NCBI RefSeq assembly: GCF_900108335.1
Contig: NZ_FNVT01000024.1
Location: 62,001 to 126,000, forward strand
Reading direction: 5' to 3'
Source of the DNA: Nonomuraea solani
Lineage (GTDB): Bacteria; Actinomycetota; Actinomycetes; Streptosporangiales; Streptosporangiaceae
Length of the DNA: 64,000 nucleotides
Below the pieces are notes generated by a model, which saw nothing but the letters and a program-made list of their open reading frames with translations, did not search any database and was not told the origin of the DNA. The position numbers and the translations under genes were made by a program. The number at the start of each line of letters is the position of its first letter. Position 1 is the stretch's first letter. Shown piece by piece: positions 22,831 through 32,050 of this stretch.

Positions 22831-24795
22831 GTGAAACTGATCGCCCTCGTGTTCGCGGGCTTCGCGAGCGTCTACGTGGTGGCAGGGTCGCCTCTGGCGT
22901 TGGCCGTGTTCGGGGTGCAGGTCCTGTTCGCCTGGCGGCGTTCGTGGTGGCTGGTCCCCCTTCAGGCGGTTCTGGCGTACGGGTCGGTGCTGCTGTTCGG
23001 GTCCTCGGTGGGCATTCTGGGGTTCGTGGGCGGGTCGCTGCTGCTGACCCCGTTCTGGCCGCTGGCCCTGCCGGTCGCGGTGAGCGCCGCCCTGCTGGGC
23101 CGCGCCGACCCGGCGATCAGCATGGTGCTGATCTCCCTGGTCGTGTACGGCCTCACGAAGATGATCGACCGGATCGACGAGGTGAACGCGGCCCGGTTGT
23201 CGCTGGCGATGACGGCGGCGGCCGAGGAGCGGCTGCGCATCGCCGCCGAGCTGAGCACCGGGCTGGGCCGGGCGCTGGCCGCGATCGCCGACGGAGCGCG
23301 TACCGGATCGCCTGATGTGGAGACGGCGCGCACCTCGCTGGCCGAGGCGCGGGCGGCGGCGGCGAGTTATCGGGCCATGTCGCTGGCCCCCGAGATCACC
23401 ACCGCCAAGGCGATGCTGACCGCCGCGGGCGTCGCCGCGGACGTGCGTACCGGCCACGCCGAGCCGCTCGGCCCGGCGGGCGCGCTGCTGGCGGCGGTGC
23501 TCAGGGAGGCCGTGACGGAGATCGTCCGCCGCCGCACGGCCACCACCTGCCTCGTCGAGACGCTCACGGAAGGCGCCACGGTACGGCTGCGCGTCCGCCA
23601 CGACGGCGCGCGCACGGCCGGCGACGAGAGCGTCGGCGACCTGCGGGCCCAGGTCGAGGCGGCCGGCGGAACGCTCACCATCGGGCTCACCGAGGACGCC
23701 TCGGTGATCGTCGAGGCGACGCTGCCCGCCGTGCGCCCGCCCGCCGAGCCCTCCCGTGACAGCACACTGGCCACGGCGCTGCTGGCGGTCGTGCTGGTCG
23801 GGTCGTCGGCGAAGTCGCTGCTGGCGGCCGGCTCGCTGTGGCCGGCGGCGCTGCTGGCGGTCATCGTGATCATGCAGCTCCGGTCGGTCGAGGGCCGGCA
23901 CCCGGTGGCGTTGTCGATCATGGCGGTGCTGACGTTCGCGCCGATCCCGCTGTTCGGGCAGTCCTGGCTGGGCGTGGCGGGCTTCCTGGCCGGGCCGGTG
24001 CTGCTGGCGTTCTCCTGGGTGGTGGCGGTGCCGCTGGTGGCGGTGATCGTGGCGGTCGTCGCGGTCTCGGGTGTGCTGCTCGGCATGCCCGCCCCGCTGG
24101 TCGTGAACTATGCGATCAGCACGCTGGTGACCGGCCTGTTCGTGTACGGGCTGCTCAAGCTGGCCCGGCTGACCAGGGAACTGCGCGAGTCCAGGGACGG
24201 CCTGGCCCGCGCGGCCGTCGTCGAGGAGCGGCTGCGGGCCGCCCGCGACCTGCACGACCTGCTCGGGCACACCCTGGCGGCGATCCTCCTGAAGTGCGAG
24301 CTGGCCCGCCGCCTCGACCCCGAGCGGGGGCGCAAGGAGCTCGACGACGTGCTGGCGATGACCGAGCGGGCGATGGCGGACCTGCGGGCGGTGTCGGGCG
24401 AACGACGCGAGTTGTCGCTGACCGAGGAGGCGGAGTCGGGCCGGTCGCTGCTGTCGGCCGCGGGCATCGACGTCGAACTCGACCTGGCCCACACCGCCCT
24501 GGCCCAGGAGGTGGACACCACGCTCGGCATCGTGCTCAGGGAGGCGATCACCAACGTGCTGCGGCACAGCTCCGCCCGCCGGTGCGCGATCACGACCTCG
24601 GTGAAGGACGGCGTCGTACGGTTGAGCGTACGCAACGACGGCGTCCGCTCGACCGCGCCCCGCCCCGGCTCGTCCGGGATCGGCAACCTCACCACCCGCC
24701 TGGCGCGGCTCGACGGGCACCTGGCCGTCGCCGCCGAGGACGGCTGGTTCGAGCTGACCGCCACCGCGCCGACCCGGGCCTGGGTCCCGGTCTAG
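22831..24795 (+). CDS. Duplicated NarL-type sensor histidine kinase with a degenerate first kinase module
   Basis: 654 residues, GTG start. Two copies of the same unit: membrane helices, dimerisation/HisKA_3 helix and HATPase. In the second, EERLRAARDLHDLLGHTLAAI carries the phosphoacceptor His475 and the ATPase has LREAITNVLRHSSA (N box) and a G-rich GSSGIGNL. In the first, the aligned segment EERLRIAAELSTGLGRALAAI has Ser142 in place of the histidine, and the N box reads LREAVTEIVRRRTA without the Asn. The first copy is therefore a pseudokinase fused to an active kinase. It converges with its likely partner regulator, overlapping by 4 bp; together they probably control the ABC exporter at 25492. 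Confidence 0.9.
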   Translation: MKLIALVFAGFASVYVVAGSPLALAVFGVQVLFAWRRSWWLVPLQAVLAYGSVLLFGSSVGILGFVGGSLLLTPFWPLALPVAVSAALLGRADPAISMVLISLVVYGLTKMIDRIDEVNAARLSLAMTAAAEERLRIAAELSTGLGRALAAIADGARTGSPDVETARTSLAEARAAAASYRAMSLAPEITTAKAMLTAAGVAADVRTGHAEPLGPAGALLAAVLREAVTEIVRRRTATTCLVETLTEGATVRLRVRHDGARTAGDESVGDLRAQVEAAGGTLTIGLTEDASVIVEATLPAVRPPAEPSRDSTLATALLAVVLVGSSAKSLLAAGSLWPAALLAVIVIMQLRSVEGRHPVALSIMAVLTFAPIPLFGQSWLGVAGFLAGPVLLAFSWVVAVPLVAVIVAVVAVSGVLLGMPAPLVVNYAISTLVTGLFVYGLLKLARLTRELRESRDGLARAAVVEERLRAARDLHDLLGHTLAAILLKCELARRLDPERGRKELDDVLAMTERAMADLRAVSGERRELSLTEEAESGRSLLSAAGIDVELDLAHTALAQEVDTTLGIVLREAITNVLRHSSARRCAITTSVKDGVVRLSVRNDGVRSTAPRPGSSGIGNLTTRLARLDGHLAVAAEDGWFELTATAPTRAWVPV

Positions 24796-25400
24796 ATCCA
24801 GCCCGCCTCGGAGGCGATGCGGACGGCGTCCGTACGGTTGCGCGCGTTGAGCTTGGCCACGATCGCGGTGATGTAGTTGCGCACGGTCCCCGCCGTGAGG
24901 AAGAGCTGCCCGGCGATCTCCGGCGGCTCCGACCCCGAGGCGACCAGCCGCAGCACATCGGCCTCGCGCGAGGTGAGCGGGTTGTCGGCCAGGGTCCACG
25001 CGGTGGCGGCCAGGGCGGGGTCGAGGACGCGTCCGCCCTGGGCCACCTTCCTGATCGCGGCGGCGAGCTCCTCCGGCGAGACGGTCTTCAGGATGAAACC
25101 GTCCACCTGCGCGGTGAGCGCGCGGCGCAGGTGGCCCGGCTTGCCGTGGCTGGTGAGCATGAGCGTGCGGCAGGCCGGCAGTTTGGCGCGCAGCTCGCCC
25201 GCCGCGTCGAGGCCGTCGATCGCGCCGGGCATGTCGATGTCGAGGACGGCCACGTCGGGCCGGTGCACCAGGGCCGCGGCCACCGCCGCGTCCCCCGACC
25301 CGACCGCCTCGACGACTTCGATGTCGGGTTCGAGACTGAGCAGGGTCACCAGCGCCTCCCTGATGACGTGCTGGTCCTCGGCCAGGAGCATACGGATCAC
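24792..25400 (-). CDS. NarL/DesR-type response regulator
   Basis: 202 residues. Receiver: MLLAEDQHVIREAL acidic pair, phosphoacceptor Asp in VAVLDIDMPGAIDG, Ser in LMLTSHGKPG, Lys in FILKTVSPEE. LuxR helix-turn-helix: LTSREADVLRLVASGSEPPE, then IAGQLFLTAGTVRNYITAIV. Tail-to-tail overlap of 4 bp with the kinase gene marks them as a pair despite opposite strands. It diverges from the ABC transporter operon at 25492, whose promoter (25401-25491) it likely controls. Confidence 0.93.
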   Translation of the reverse strand: MIRMLLAEDQHVIREALVTLLSLEPDIEVVEAVGSGDAAVAAALVHRPDVAVLDIDMPGAIDGLDAAGELRAKLPACRTLMLTSHGKPGHLRRALTAQVDGFILKTVSPEELAAAIRKVAQGGRVLDPALAATAWTLADNPLTSREADVLRLVASGSEPPEIAGQLFLTAGTVRNYITAIVAKLNARNRTDAVRIASEAGWI

Positions 25401-25491
25401 CCGACCATTATGTCCGGATCATGATGAGGTCATGACGAGGTCGTGATCGGCTCCCTGGCCGCGGAAAGCGCAGATCAGCAGGCTTGAGCCC

Positions 25492-26223
25492 ATGACAGAA
25501 GCAGTGCGGCTGGACGCGGTGAGCAAGGTGTACGGCAAGGGCCAGGGCGCGGTGGCGGCCCTGCGCGAGGTGTCCGTGGGCGTCCCCCGGGGCACCTTCA
25601 CCGCCGTCATGGGCCCCTCGGGGTCGGGCAAGAGCACGTTCCTGCAGTGCGCGGCCGGGCTCGACGTGCCCAGCTCGGGAGCCGTACGGCTGGGCGGCAC
25701 CGACCTGACCGGCCTGGACGAGAACGCGCTGACCGAGCTCCGGCGGCGCCGGATCGGTTTCGTGTTCCAGTCCTTCAACCTGATCTCCGCGCTGACCGTG
25801 ACCGAGAACATCACGCTGCCGCTCCGGCTGGCCGGCGCCGGGATCGACCGGTCGTGGCTGGACGAGGTGGTGCACCGGGTGGGGCTGGGCGGGCGTACCG
25901 GGCATCGTCCCGCCGAGTTGTCCGGTGGCCAGCAGCAGCGGGTGGCGATCGCCAGGGCGCTGGTGACCAGGCCGGAGGTGGTGTTCGGCGACGAGCCGAC
26001 CGGCGCGCTGGACACGATGACCGCCCGCGACGTGCTGACCCTGCTGCGGGAGGCGGTCTCCGCGCTCGGCCAGACCGTGGTGATGGTCACCCACGACCCG
26101 GTGGCGGCCTCGTACGCCGACAGCGTGCTCTTCCTGGCCGACGGCCGGATCGTGGACGCGATGCCGGCACCGACCGCCGGGAAGGTGGCCGAGCGCATGA
26201 CCCGGCTGGGGGCGTGGAAGTGA
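25492..26223 (+). CDS. ABC transporter ATPase (MacB/LolD-type)
   Basis: 243 residues. Walker A MGPSGSGKSTFLQ, Q-loop FVFQSFNLI, signature LSGGQQQRVAIARAL, Walker B VVFGDEPTGALD and H-loop VTHD are all intact. The FQSFNLI and GDEPTGALD phrases are typical of the MacB/LolD/FtsE-like class that works with FtsX-fold permeases in lipid, peptide-antibiotic or stress export. The stop overlaps the permease start (TGATG). Confidence 0.95.
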   Translation: MTEAVRLDAVSKVYGKGQGAVAALREVSVGVPRGTFTAVMGPSGSGKSTFLQCAAGLDVPSSGAVRLGGTDLTGLDENALTELRRRRIGFVFQSFNLISALTVTENITLPLRLAGAGIDRSWLDEVVHRVGLGGRTGHRPAELSGGQQQRVAIARALVTRPEVVFGDEPTGALDTMTARDVLTLLREAVSALGQTVVMVTHDPVAASYADSVLFLADGRIVDAMPAPTAGKVAERMTRLGAWK

Positions 26224-28421
26224 TGATCTCGCTCGCGTTGAGGACGCTCAGGCACCGCAAGGCCGGGTTCGCCGGCGCGTTCGTGGCCCTGCTGTGCGCG
26301 GCCGCGCTGGTGACCGCGTGCGGGATGCTGCTGGAGACGGGGCTGCGCGGCGTGGTGGCGCCCGAACGGTACGCCGGCGCACCCGTGATCGTGGCCGGCG
26401 ACCCGTACGTCAGGCAGACCAAGGAGAGCGGCAAGGAGAAGGCCAAGCCGCTGTCCGAACGCCGGTGGATCCCCGCCGCGCTGACAGGCGAGCTCCGGCG
26501 CGTGCCCGGGGTCACGAAGGTGGTCCCCGAGGTGACGTTCCCCCACGCCGGGTTCACCGCTCACGGGTGGGAGTCCGCCGCGCTCACCCCGTTCACGCTC
26601 GCCCGGGGCCGCGCTCCCAAGGCCGCGGACGAGGTCGTCGTGGACGCCCGCCATTCGGGCCAGGCGGTCCCCGGCTACCGCGTGGTGGGGGTGACCGCGC
26701 AGGCGCTGCCCGGCCAGGACACGATCTTCTTCGCCACCGGCGAGGCCCGCCGCCTGGCGGGACGCGACGGCCTGGTGACCGCGATCGGCGTCTGGCCAGG
26801 ACTGAACGTCGAGGTCAAAGGTGCCGTGACCTATACCGGCGACGAGCGCGGCGCGATCGAGTTCTCCGAGGACTTCCGGGTGCGGCTCATCAGCATGGGC
26901 GGCGCGCTCGGCGGCACCGCGCTGCTGGTGGCGATCCTGGTCGTGGTGGGCACGTTCGCGCTGTCCATGCGGCAGCGCCGGCGCGAGATCGCCCTGCTGC
27001 GGGCCGTCGGCGCCCTGCCGGAGCAGGCCAGGAGGCTCATCGGCGGCGAAGCCCTGCTCGTCGGCGTGGCCGCGGGGGTGCTCGGCTCCGGGGCCGGGAT
27101 CGTGCTGGGGTTCTGGCTGCGGGCCCGGTTCGTCGATCTGGGCGCGATGCCGCCGAACCTGCCGCTGGTCGTCAGCCCGTTCCCCGCCGTCGTCGCGGTG
27201 CTGACCACGCTGGCGGCCGCGTGGGTGGCGGCCCGCGTCTCCGGCCACCGCGCCACGCGGATCCGGCCGGTGGAGGCCCTGGGCGAGACGGCGCTGCCCG
27301 CCGCCGCGCTCCCGGCCGCGCGGCTGGTCGCGGGCCTGGTCGCCCTCGCCGGCGGTGTGACGCTGACGGTCGTGCTGTCGAACCTGTCCACGGAGGCGGC
27401 GGCCGGCCCGGTCACCATGCTGACCGCGCTGGTGTGGACGATCGCGGTCGCGCTGCTCGGACCGGCGATCGCCCGGGCCGTGACGGCGCTGCCGCTGCGG
27501 GCGCCCGGCATGACCGGCTACCTGGCGCGCGAGAACCTGCGCGCCGGGACCGGACGGCTCGCCTCCGTGCTCACCCCGCTGACCTTGGTGACGGCCATGA
27601 CGTGCACGATCCTGTTCGCGCAGACCACCATGGAACACGCCGCCCGGAGCGAGGTGAGCGCCGGTGTGCGGGCCGTGACAGAGGTCCTGCGCACATCGGT
27701 CAGGATCGACCTCGAGAAGTACACCGCCCAGGCCGTCGCCCCTGACGGCCTGGAGCAGACGATGGACCTGGGCGTGGTGGCCGGTTCGCTGGACGGGTTC
27801 GGTGACGGGTCGGCCGCGATCAGCCGCACCGCCGCCGACCGGCTGGGCGCGGGGGTGGATGACCGGCTTTCCGTGGTGCTCGGCGACGGCACTCCGGCCG
27901 AGGTGCGGGTCGCCGCGATCTACTCGCGGGGCCTCGGTTTCGGCGACCTGACCCTCTCGCGCGGGCTGGTCGCCGATCATGTGGACGACGCTCGCGGCAC
28001 CGTCCTGGTGGCGGGCGGGAGCGTCCTCGCCACGACGTCGGGCGGGTCGGCGGTCTCGTACGTCGCCATGGGGCTGATCATCGCCTTCTGCGCGATCTCC
28101 GTGGTCAACACCCTGGCCATGTCCACCTTGGCCCGGGCACGTGAGCTCGCCCTGCTGCGGATGGTGGGGACGACGCGGCGGCAGGCGGGGCGGATGCTGC
28201 GTACCGAGACGCTGACGGCGCTGGCCATCGCCGTGGCGCTCGGGACGGTGATCGCGTTCGTCACGCTGGCGGCCTTCAGCGTGGGCATGACGGGGTCGGT
28301 GCTGCCTCACGTGCCGCCGATCACGTACGTCACGGTGATCGCCGCCGTCGCGGCCCTGGCACTGATGGCCACGGCCGTCCCGGCGGGATTCGTCCTGAGG
28401 ACCCGTCCCGCTCTCGAATGA
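26223..28421 (+). CDS. FtsX-fold ABC permease (MacB/BceB-like)
   Basis: About 732 residues from ATG 26223, coupled to the ATPase. First helix LRTLRHRKAGFAGAFVALLCAAALVTACG, then a large extracytoplasmic domain (about 50-225). An FtsX core of three helices follows (GGTALLVAILVVVGTFALSM...), a linker with further helices, and a second domain ending in an FtsX core (VAMGLIIAFCAISVVNTLAM...). Ten or so membrane segments with two FtsX units is the layout of actinobacterial antimicrobial-peptide or lipid exporters. Regulation by the adjacent two-component system is inferred from position. Confidence 0.92.
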   Translation: MISLALRTLRHRKAGFAGAFVALLCAAALVTACGMLLETGLRGVVAPERYAGAPVIVAGDPYVRQTKESGKEKAKPLSERRWIPAALTGELRRVPGVTKVVPEVTFPHAGFTAHGWESAALTPFTLARGRAPKAADEVVVDARHSGQAVPGYRVVGVTAQALPGQDTIFFATGEARRLAGRDGLVTAIGVWPGLNVEVKGAVTYTGDERGAIEFSEDFRVRLISMGGALGGTALLVAILVVVGTFALSMRQRRREIALLRAVGALPEQARRLIGGEALLVGVAAGVLGSGAGIVLGFWLRARFVDLGAMPPNLPLVVSPFPAVVAVLTTLAAAWVAARVSGHRATRIRPVEALGETALPAAALPAARLVAGLVALAGGVTLTVVLSNLSTEAAAGPVTMLTALVWTIAVALLGPAIARAVTALPLRAPGMTGYLARENLRAGTGRLASVLTPLTLVTAMTCTILFAQTTMEHAARSEVSAGVRAVTEVLRTSVRIDLEKYTAQAVAPDGLEQTMDLGVVAGSLDGFGDGSAAISRTAADRLGAGVDDRLSVVLGDGTPAEVRVAAIYSRGLGFGDLTLSRGLVADHVDDARGTVLVAGGSVLATTSGGSAVSYVAMGLIIAFCAISVVNTLAMSTLARARELALLRMVGTTRRQAGRMLRTETLTALAIAVALGTVIAFVTLAAFSVGMTGSVLPHVPPITYVTVIAAVAALALMATAVPAGFVLRTRPALE

Positions 28422-28423
28422 CC

Positions 28424-28603
28424 GAGGCGGGCCGGGAGCCTGCTCTCCGCGTCCAGCACCACCCGGCCGCCCAGCACCCGCCCGAGCCGGCCGACACCTG
28501 GCTCGACGAGGTTCGAGCTCACCAGCCCGGCGAAGATGGTGAAGGTGGCGACGACCAGGTAGAGAAGGCCCGCGATCCGCGCGAGCCTCTTCGGTTCGGT
28601 CAT
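28424..28603 (-). pseudogene. N-terminal fragment of a DUF4386-type membrane protein
   Basis: ATG 28603 begins MTEPKRLARIAGLLYLVVAT and continues FTIFAGLVSSNLVEPG, the usual opening of DUF4386 proteins (RxARIAGLLYL... then ...EPGD). After about 36 residues the similarity ends and the frame runs into the 3' end of the ABC permease. The remaining five helices of the family are absent. It overlaps the NmrA-like gene by ATGA, so it was once part of that operon. Confidence 0.6.
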
Positions 28604-29304
28604 TGGGCAATCCTTCCGGCGTGGGCGAGGGCCGATGGGGTCAGCCGGCCGACGACGGCCGGGGCCTCGTGGACGAGGGCGTCGTTCGCCACCGCCTCGA
28701 CCATGAAACGGGCGTAGTCCACGCGACGGGTCAGGTTGCTCGCGAGGATCGGGTCGCCCACGTGCCGGCTCCACACCGGCAGGCCCTGGCTGTCGCCCTC
28801 CTCCAGGTCGCTGCCCCGTACGACCGTCCAGCGGGTGTCACTGGCGAAGATCCGCCGGCACGCCTCCACCTGGTCGTCCACGTCCACGACCCGGGTCAGC
28901 TTGGCCAGCCGCCCGAACACGGCCGCGTACAGCCTGAACTTCCGCGAGTACACGTCTTTCCCGTCGCGGGTGATGTGCCAGCCGCAGGAGAACACCAGGC
29001 GGGCGCCCGGATGGGCGTGGTCGAGCACGGCCTGGGCCGTACCGGTGGCGTAGTGGTTCCTCCCCCACGGCACGAGCACCGTGAGAACGGCGTCGCATCC
29101 GCTCACCGCCCGGGCGATCACGTCACGGTCGTCGGTCGCTCCGGGGAGCACCGTGATCCGTCCCTCGAAGTCGGCGAGCTTGGGCACGCTCTGCTCGCGG
29201 CAGACGCCGACGACCTCGTACCCGCGGTCCAACGCGTGCCCCACCAGGTAGCGCCCGAGTTTCCCGGACGCGCCGACGACGCACATCCGCTGCTTTGGTT
29301 CCAT
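28600..29304 (-). CDS. NmrA-like NAD(P)-binding protein
   Basis: About 234 residues from ATG 29304, chosen because GGGAGGAGAGAA lies just before it (ATG 29322 is the alternative). Rossmann motif CVVGASGKLGRYLVGHALDRGYEV at the N-terminus; later DAVLTVLVPWGR and VFSCGWHIT. No YxxxK catalytic pair is obvious, so an atypical SDR of the NmrA/NAD-dependent epimerase kind. Divergent from the TetR gene at 29389, with candidate operators between, so probably repressed by it. Confidence 0.87.
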   Translation of the reverse strand: MEPKQRMCVVGASGKLGRYLVGHALDRGYEVVGVCREQSVPKLADFEGRITVLPGATDDRDVIARAVSGCDAVLTVLVPWGRNHYATGTAQAVLDHAHPGARLVFSCGWHITRDGKDVYSRKFRLYAAVFGRLAKLTRVVDVDDQVEACRRIFASDTRWTVVRGSDLEEGDSQGLPVWSRHVGDPILASNLTRRVDYARFMVEAVANDALVHEAPAVVGRLTPSALAHAGRIAQ

Positions 29305-29321
29305 GAATTTCTCTCCTCCCA

Positions 29322-29357
29322 TTACGCTGTAAGGGTAGAACCTTGCGGTGTAAGGTT
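29322..29357. promoter_or_regulatory. Candidate TetR operators in the divergent 29304/29389 promoter region
   Basis: Two small dyads sharing the word TGTAAGG: TTAC-GCT-GTAA (29322-29332) and AACCTT-GCGGTGT-AAGGTT (29339-29357). They sit between the NmrA-like gene and the TetR gene, 30-65 bp from each start, as expected for an autoregulated divergent pair. Confidence 0.55.
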
Positions 29358-29388
29358 GTCAAGCCGTCCACAACGAGGAGGACCATTC

Positions 29389-30051
29389 GTGGCCACGCCC
29401 GCACCCCGCCGCAACTGGCTCAGCAAGGAGCTGGTGCTTCGCACGGCGGTCACACTGGCGGACGAGAGCGGCACCGGCGTGCCGAGCATGCGCAAGCTCG
29501 GCGACCGGCTCGGCATCGAGGCCATGTCGCTGTACCACCATTTCCGCAACAAGGACCTGATCCTCGACGGCATGCTCGACCTGGTCTTCGCCGAGATCGA
29601 ACTCCCGCCGGACGACATGGACTGGCGGGCCGCGATGCGGGCGCGGGCGGTCTCGATGCGCGACGCGCTGATCCGCCACCCGTGGGCGATCAGCCTGATG
29701 GACTCACGGACGAACCCCGGCCCCGCGACCCTGCGCCACCACAACGCGGTCATCGGCTGCCTGCGCTCGGGCGGCTTCTCGATCGCCGGCGCGGCCCACG
29801 CGCTCTCGGTGCTGGACGGCTACATCTACGGCTTCACGCTGCAGCAGCTCAGCGTGCCCTTCACCTCCGCCTCTGGCCTTGAGGACGTGGCGGGCTCGAT
29901 CCTGGAGCAGTTGCCCCGCGAGGAGTTTCCGCACCTCGCCGAGATGATCCTCGACCGTGCCATGAAGCCCGGGTACGCGTACACGGAGGAGTTCGACGTC
30001 GGCCTCGACCTGATCCTCGACGGGCTGCGACGACAGCGCGAAACCTGGTGA
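29389..30051 (+). CDS. TetR-family repressor with TetR_C-type ligand domain
   Basis: 220 residues from GTG 29389, seven bases after GAGGAGG; ATG starts farther in would cut the HTH. N-terminal helix-turn-helix: VPSMRKLGDRLGIEAMSLYH, then HFRNKDLILDGMLDL. The C-terminal domain (LSVLDGYIYGFTLQQLSVPF) matches the TetR_C all-alpha domain of tetracycline-repressor relatives. The likely target is the divergent NmrA-like gene and itself. Confidence 0.92.
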   Translation: MATPAPRRNWLSKELVLRTAVTLADESGTGVPSMRKLGDRLGIEAMSLYHHFRNKDLILDGMLDLVFAEIELPPDDMDWRAAMRARAVSMRDALIRHPWAISLMDSRTNPGPATLRHHNAVIGCLRSGGFSIAGAAHALSVLDGYIYGFTLQQLSVPFTSASGLEDVAGSILEQLPREEFPHLAEMILDRAMKPGYAYTEEFDVGLDLILDGLRRQRETW

Positions 30052-30127
30052 CAGCCCGATGCCCACGCCGATGAGCGCCCAACGGCTCGCGAGCCGCCAC
30101 CCACCACCCCGCGGGTAGAGTTTTGAC

Positions 30128-31108
30128 GTGGATGTCTACCTGCTGATCCTGGGGGATCACCTGCCGGATCCACGCACCGGAAACGCGCCCTCCGAGCCAG
30201 ATCGCATCCGCGCCATGGTCGACCAGGCCGTCGTGGCCGAAGAGGCCGGATTCGCCGGCGTCGCCATCGGCGAGCACCACTTCACCCGCTACATCGTCTC
30301 CGCACCCGCGCTCCTGCTCGCCGCGATCGCGGCCCGCACGACCACGCTGCGCCTGTCCACCGGCGTCACCCTGCTGGCCCACCACGACCCCGTACGCGTC
30401 GCGGAAGAACTGGCGACCCTCGACGTGCTGTCCCACGGACGAGCCGAGTTGATCGTGGCCCGCGGCACGTCCAGGGAGACCGACGTCGCCTTCGGCATCG
30501 CGCCCTCGGACCTGCGGCCGCGCTTCCACGAATACCTGCGGCTGCTGCTGAAGCTGCTGCAGGAGGAGAACGTCACCTGGCGCGGTACGTTCCGCAGCCC
30601 GCTGGCGAACGTGACCACCACGCCGCGCCCGATCCAATACCCGCACCCGACGCTGTGGGTCGGCAGCGGCTCGGCGGCGTCCGCGGGCTTCGCCGCCGAG
30701 CTGGGCATGCCGCTCATGCTGCCCAGCACCCTGCGCGACCCCCGCATCTATGTGGACGTCGTGGCCGGCTACCGGCGCGACCATCCCGGCCGGGTCGCTC
30801 TGCCGTGTCACGTCTACGTCGCCGAGCACGACGCGCGCGAACGGTGGCGGCCGCACCTGGAGGCGTACGCGGCCTTCGCCAGCCCGTGGCGTGGTGACGG
30901 CGACGCGATCGACGTCGACCGGTTGATGGAGGGGGCGGCGATCTGCGGCGAGCCCAGTGAGGTCGCCGACCGGCTCAACGCCCAGCAGAAGCTGCTGGGG
31001 CTCGACGCGCACCTGGTGCTGATCGACATCGGCGGGCTGGCCCTTGACGAGGTGCTGGCCGCGATCCGGCTGTTCGGCGAGAAGGTCATCCCCCAGCTCG
31101 CCGCGTAG
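30128..31108 (+). CDS. Luciferase-like (LLM-class) flavin-dependent monooxygenase
   Basis: 326 residues, GTG start. TIM-barrel features of the bacterial luciferase family: EAGFAGVAIGEHHF (EHH motif near residue 50), LSTGVTLLAHHDPVRVAEELATLDVLSHGRAELIVARG (classic strand-4 to helix segment), and PTLWVGSGSAASA in the phosphate-binding part. Uses reduced FMN or F420 to oxidise an unknown substrate. It stands alone, 77 bp after the TetR gene and may be read with it. Confidence 0.9.
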   Translation: MDVYLLILGDHLPDPRTGNAPSEPDRIRAMVDQAVVAEEAGFAGVAIGEHHFTRYIVSAPALLLAAIAARTTTLRLSTGVTLLAHHDPVRVAEELATLDVLSHGRAELIVARGTSRETDVAFGIAPSDLRPRFHEYLRLLLKLLQEENVTWRGTFRSPLANVTTTPRPIQYPHPTLWVGSGSAASAGFAAELGMPLMLPSTLRDPRIYVDVVAGYRRDHPGRVALPCHVYVAEHDARERWRPHLEAYAAFASPWRGDGDAIDVDRLMEGAAICGEPSEVADRLNAQQKLLGLDAHLVLIDIGGLALDEVLAAIRLFGEKVIPQLAA

Positions 31109-31171
31109 CGGGTCGTTGCCGCGGCTGCGACAAACCGCCGAACTGGGCACCGGGTGTGGCACGCAGGTGAA

Positions 31172-32050
31172 TCAAGCGTCCCTGGCGCAGCGGAAGCCGA
31201 GGTTGCCCGCGCTGCTGTCCGGATCGTTGCTGGTGCGGGCCGCCACCCGGTAGCGGTTGCAGTAGGACTCATGACACAGGTACGAGCCCCCGCGCATGAC
31301 CCGGGTGACTCCAGCCTGCCACCGGTCGGCGCACCACTCCCAGACGTTGCCGGACATGTTGTACAGCCCGTACCCGTTGGGCTCGAAGCTCTCCGCGGGC
31401 GCTGTCCCGATATATCCGTCGTCGGCGGTGTTGGTGACCGGGAACCTGCCCTGCCAGATGTTGCACCGGTGCACGCCGCCCGGAGTCAGCTCGTCGCCCC
31501 ACGGGTAGCGGGCCTGCACCAGGCCGCCGCGGGCGGCGTACTCCCACTCGGCCTCCGTGGGCAGCCGCAGCCCGGCCCACCGGCAGTAGGCCAGGGCGTC
31601 GACGTGGTCGACCTGGATGACGGGGTGGTCCATCCGCTCGGCGATGGAGCTGTCGCCGCCTTCCGGGCACCGCCAGGTGGCGCCGTCGACGCGGCACCAC
31701 CAGGGCGCGGAACGGGGCCGTGGCGCGTGGCGGCGTACCTCGCCGGGCAGCAGGCCGCCGAAGACGAACGACCAGCCGTGGCGTTCGGCGCCGGTGACGT
31801 ACCCGGTGTCGTCGACGAACGCGGCGAACTCGGCGTTGGTGACGGTCCGGCGGCCGATCCAGAACGGGGCGAGGGTCATCTCGCGGACCGGGCTCTCCCC
31901 GTCGGAGCGGTTGCGGTCGGGATCGGTGGTGCCCATGAGGAACGGCCCGCCGTCGAGCGGGACCAGGTCGGATACGGGCCGGCCGCGACCATGGGAAGGG
32001 GGCCGGGGTGCCGGCGGTCCCTCGCGACGCGGCGGGCCGCAGCAGGTCAT
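31172..32050 (-). CDS. Formylglycine-generating enzyme (SUMF1 family), sulfatase activator
   Basis: 292 residues from ATG 32050, overlapping the sulfatase stop (ATGA). Oxidises the active-site cysteine of sulfatases to C-alpha-formylglycine. Seen: PLDGGPFLMGTTD at the N-terminus, ALAYCRWAGLRLPTEAEWEY, NGYGLYNMSGNVWEWCAD and the redox/copper-binding pair Cys259 and Cys264 in GGSYLCHESYCNRYR, which marks true FGE rather than other SUMF1-like proteins. Both upstream sulfatases have the CxPSR target motif. Confidence 0.95.
   Translation of the reverse strand: MTCCGPPRREGPPAPRPPSHGRGRPVSDLVPLDGGPFLMGTTDPDRNRSDGESPVREMTLAPFWIGRRTVTNAEFAAFVDDTGYVTGAERHGWSFVFGGLLPGEVRRHAPRPRSAPWWCRVDGATWRCPEGGDSSIAERMDHPVIQVDHVDALAYCRWAGLRLPTEAEWEYAARGGLVQARYPWGDELTPGGVHRCNIWQGRFPVTNTADDGYIGTAPAESFEPNGYGLYNMSGNVWEWCADRWQAGVTRVMRGGSYLCHESYCNRYRVAARTSNDPDSSAGNLGFRCARDA

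Noticed and set aside
22684..24999. Minus-strand 771-codon frame opposite the histidine kinase
   Set aside because: Composition artefact; the plus-strand frame has both kinase modules.
25419..28610. Minus-strand open frame of more than 1000 codons opposite the ABC exporter
   Set aside because: Arg/Gly/His-rich low-complexity translation with no domain; the plus strand carries intact ATPase and FtsX motifs in frame. It is an antisense artefact of high GC content.
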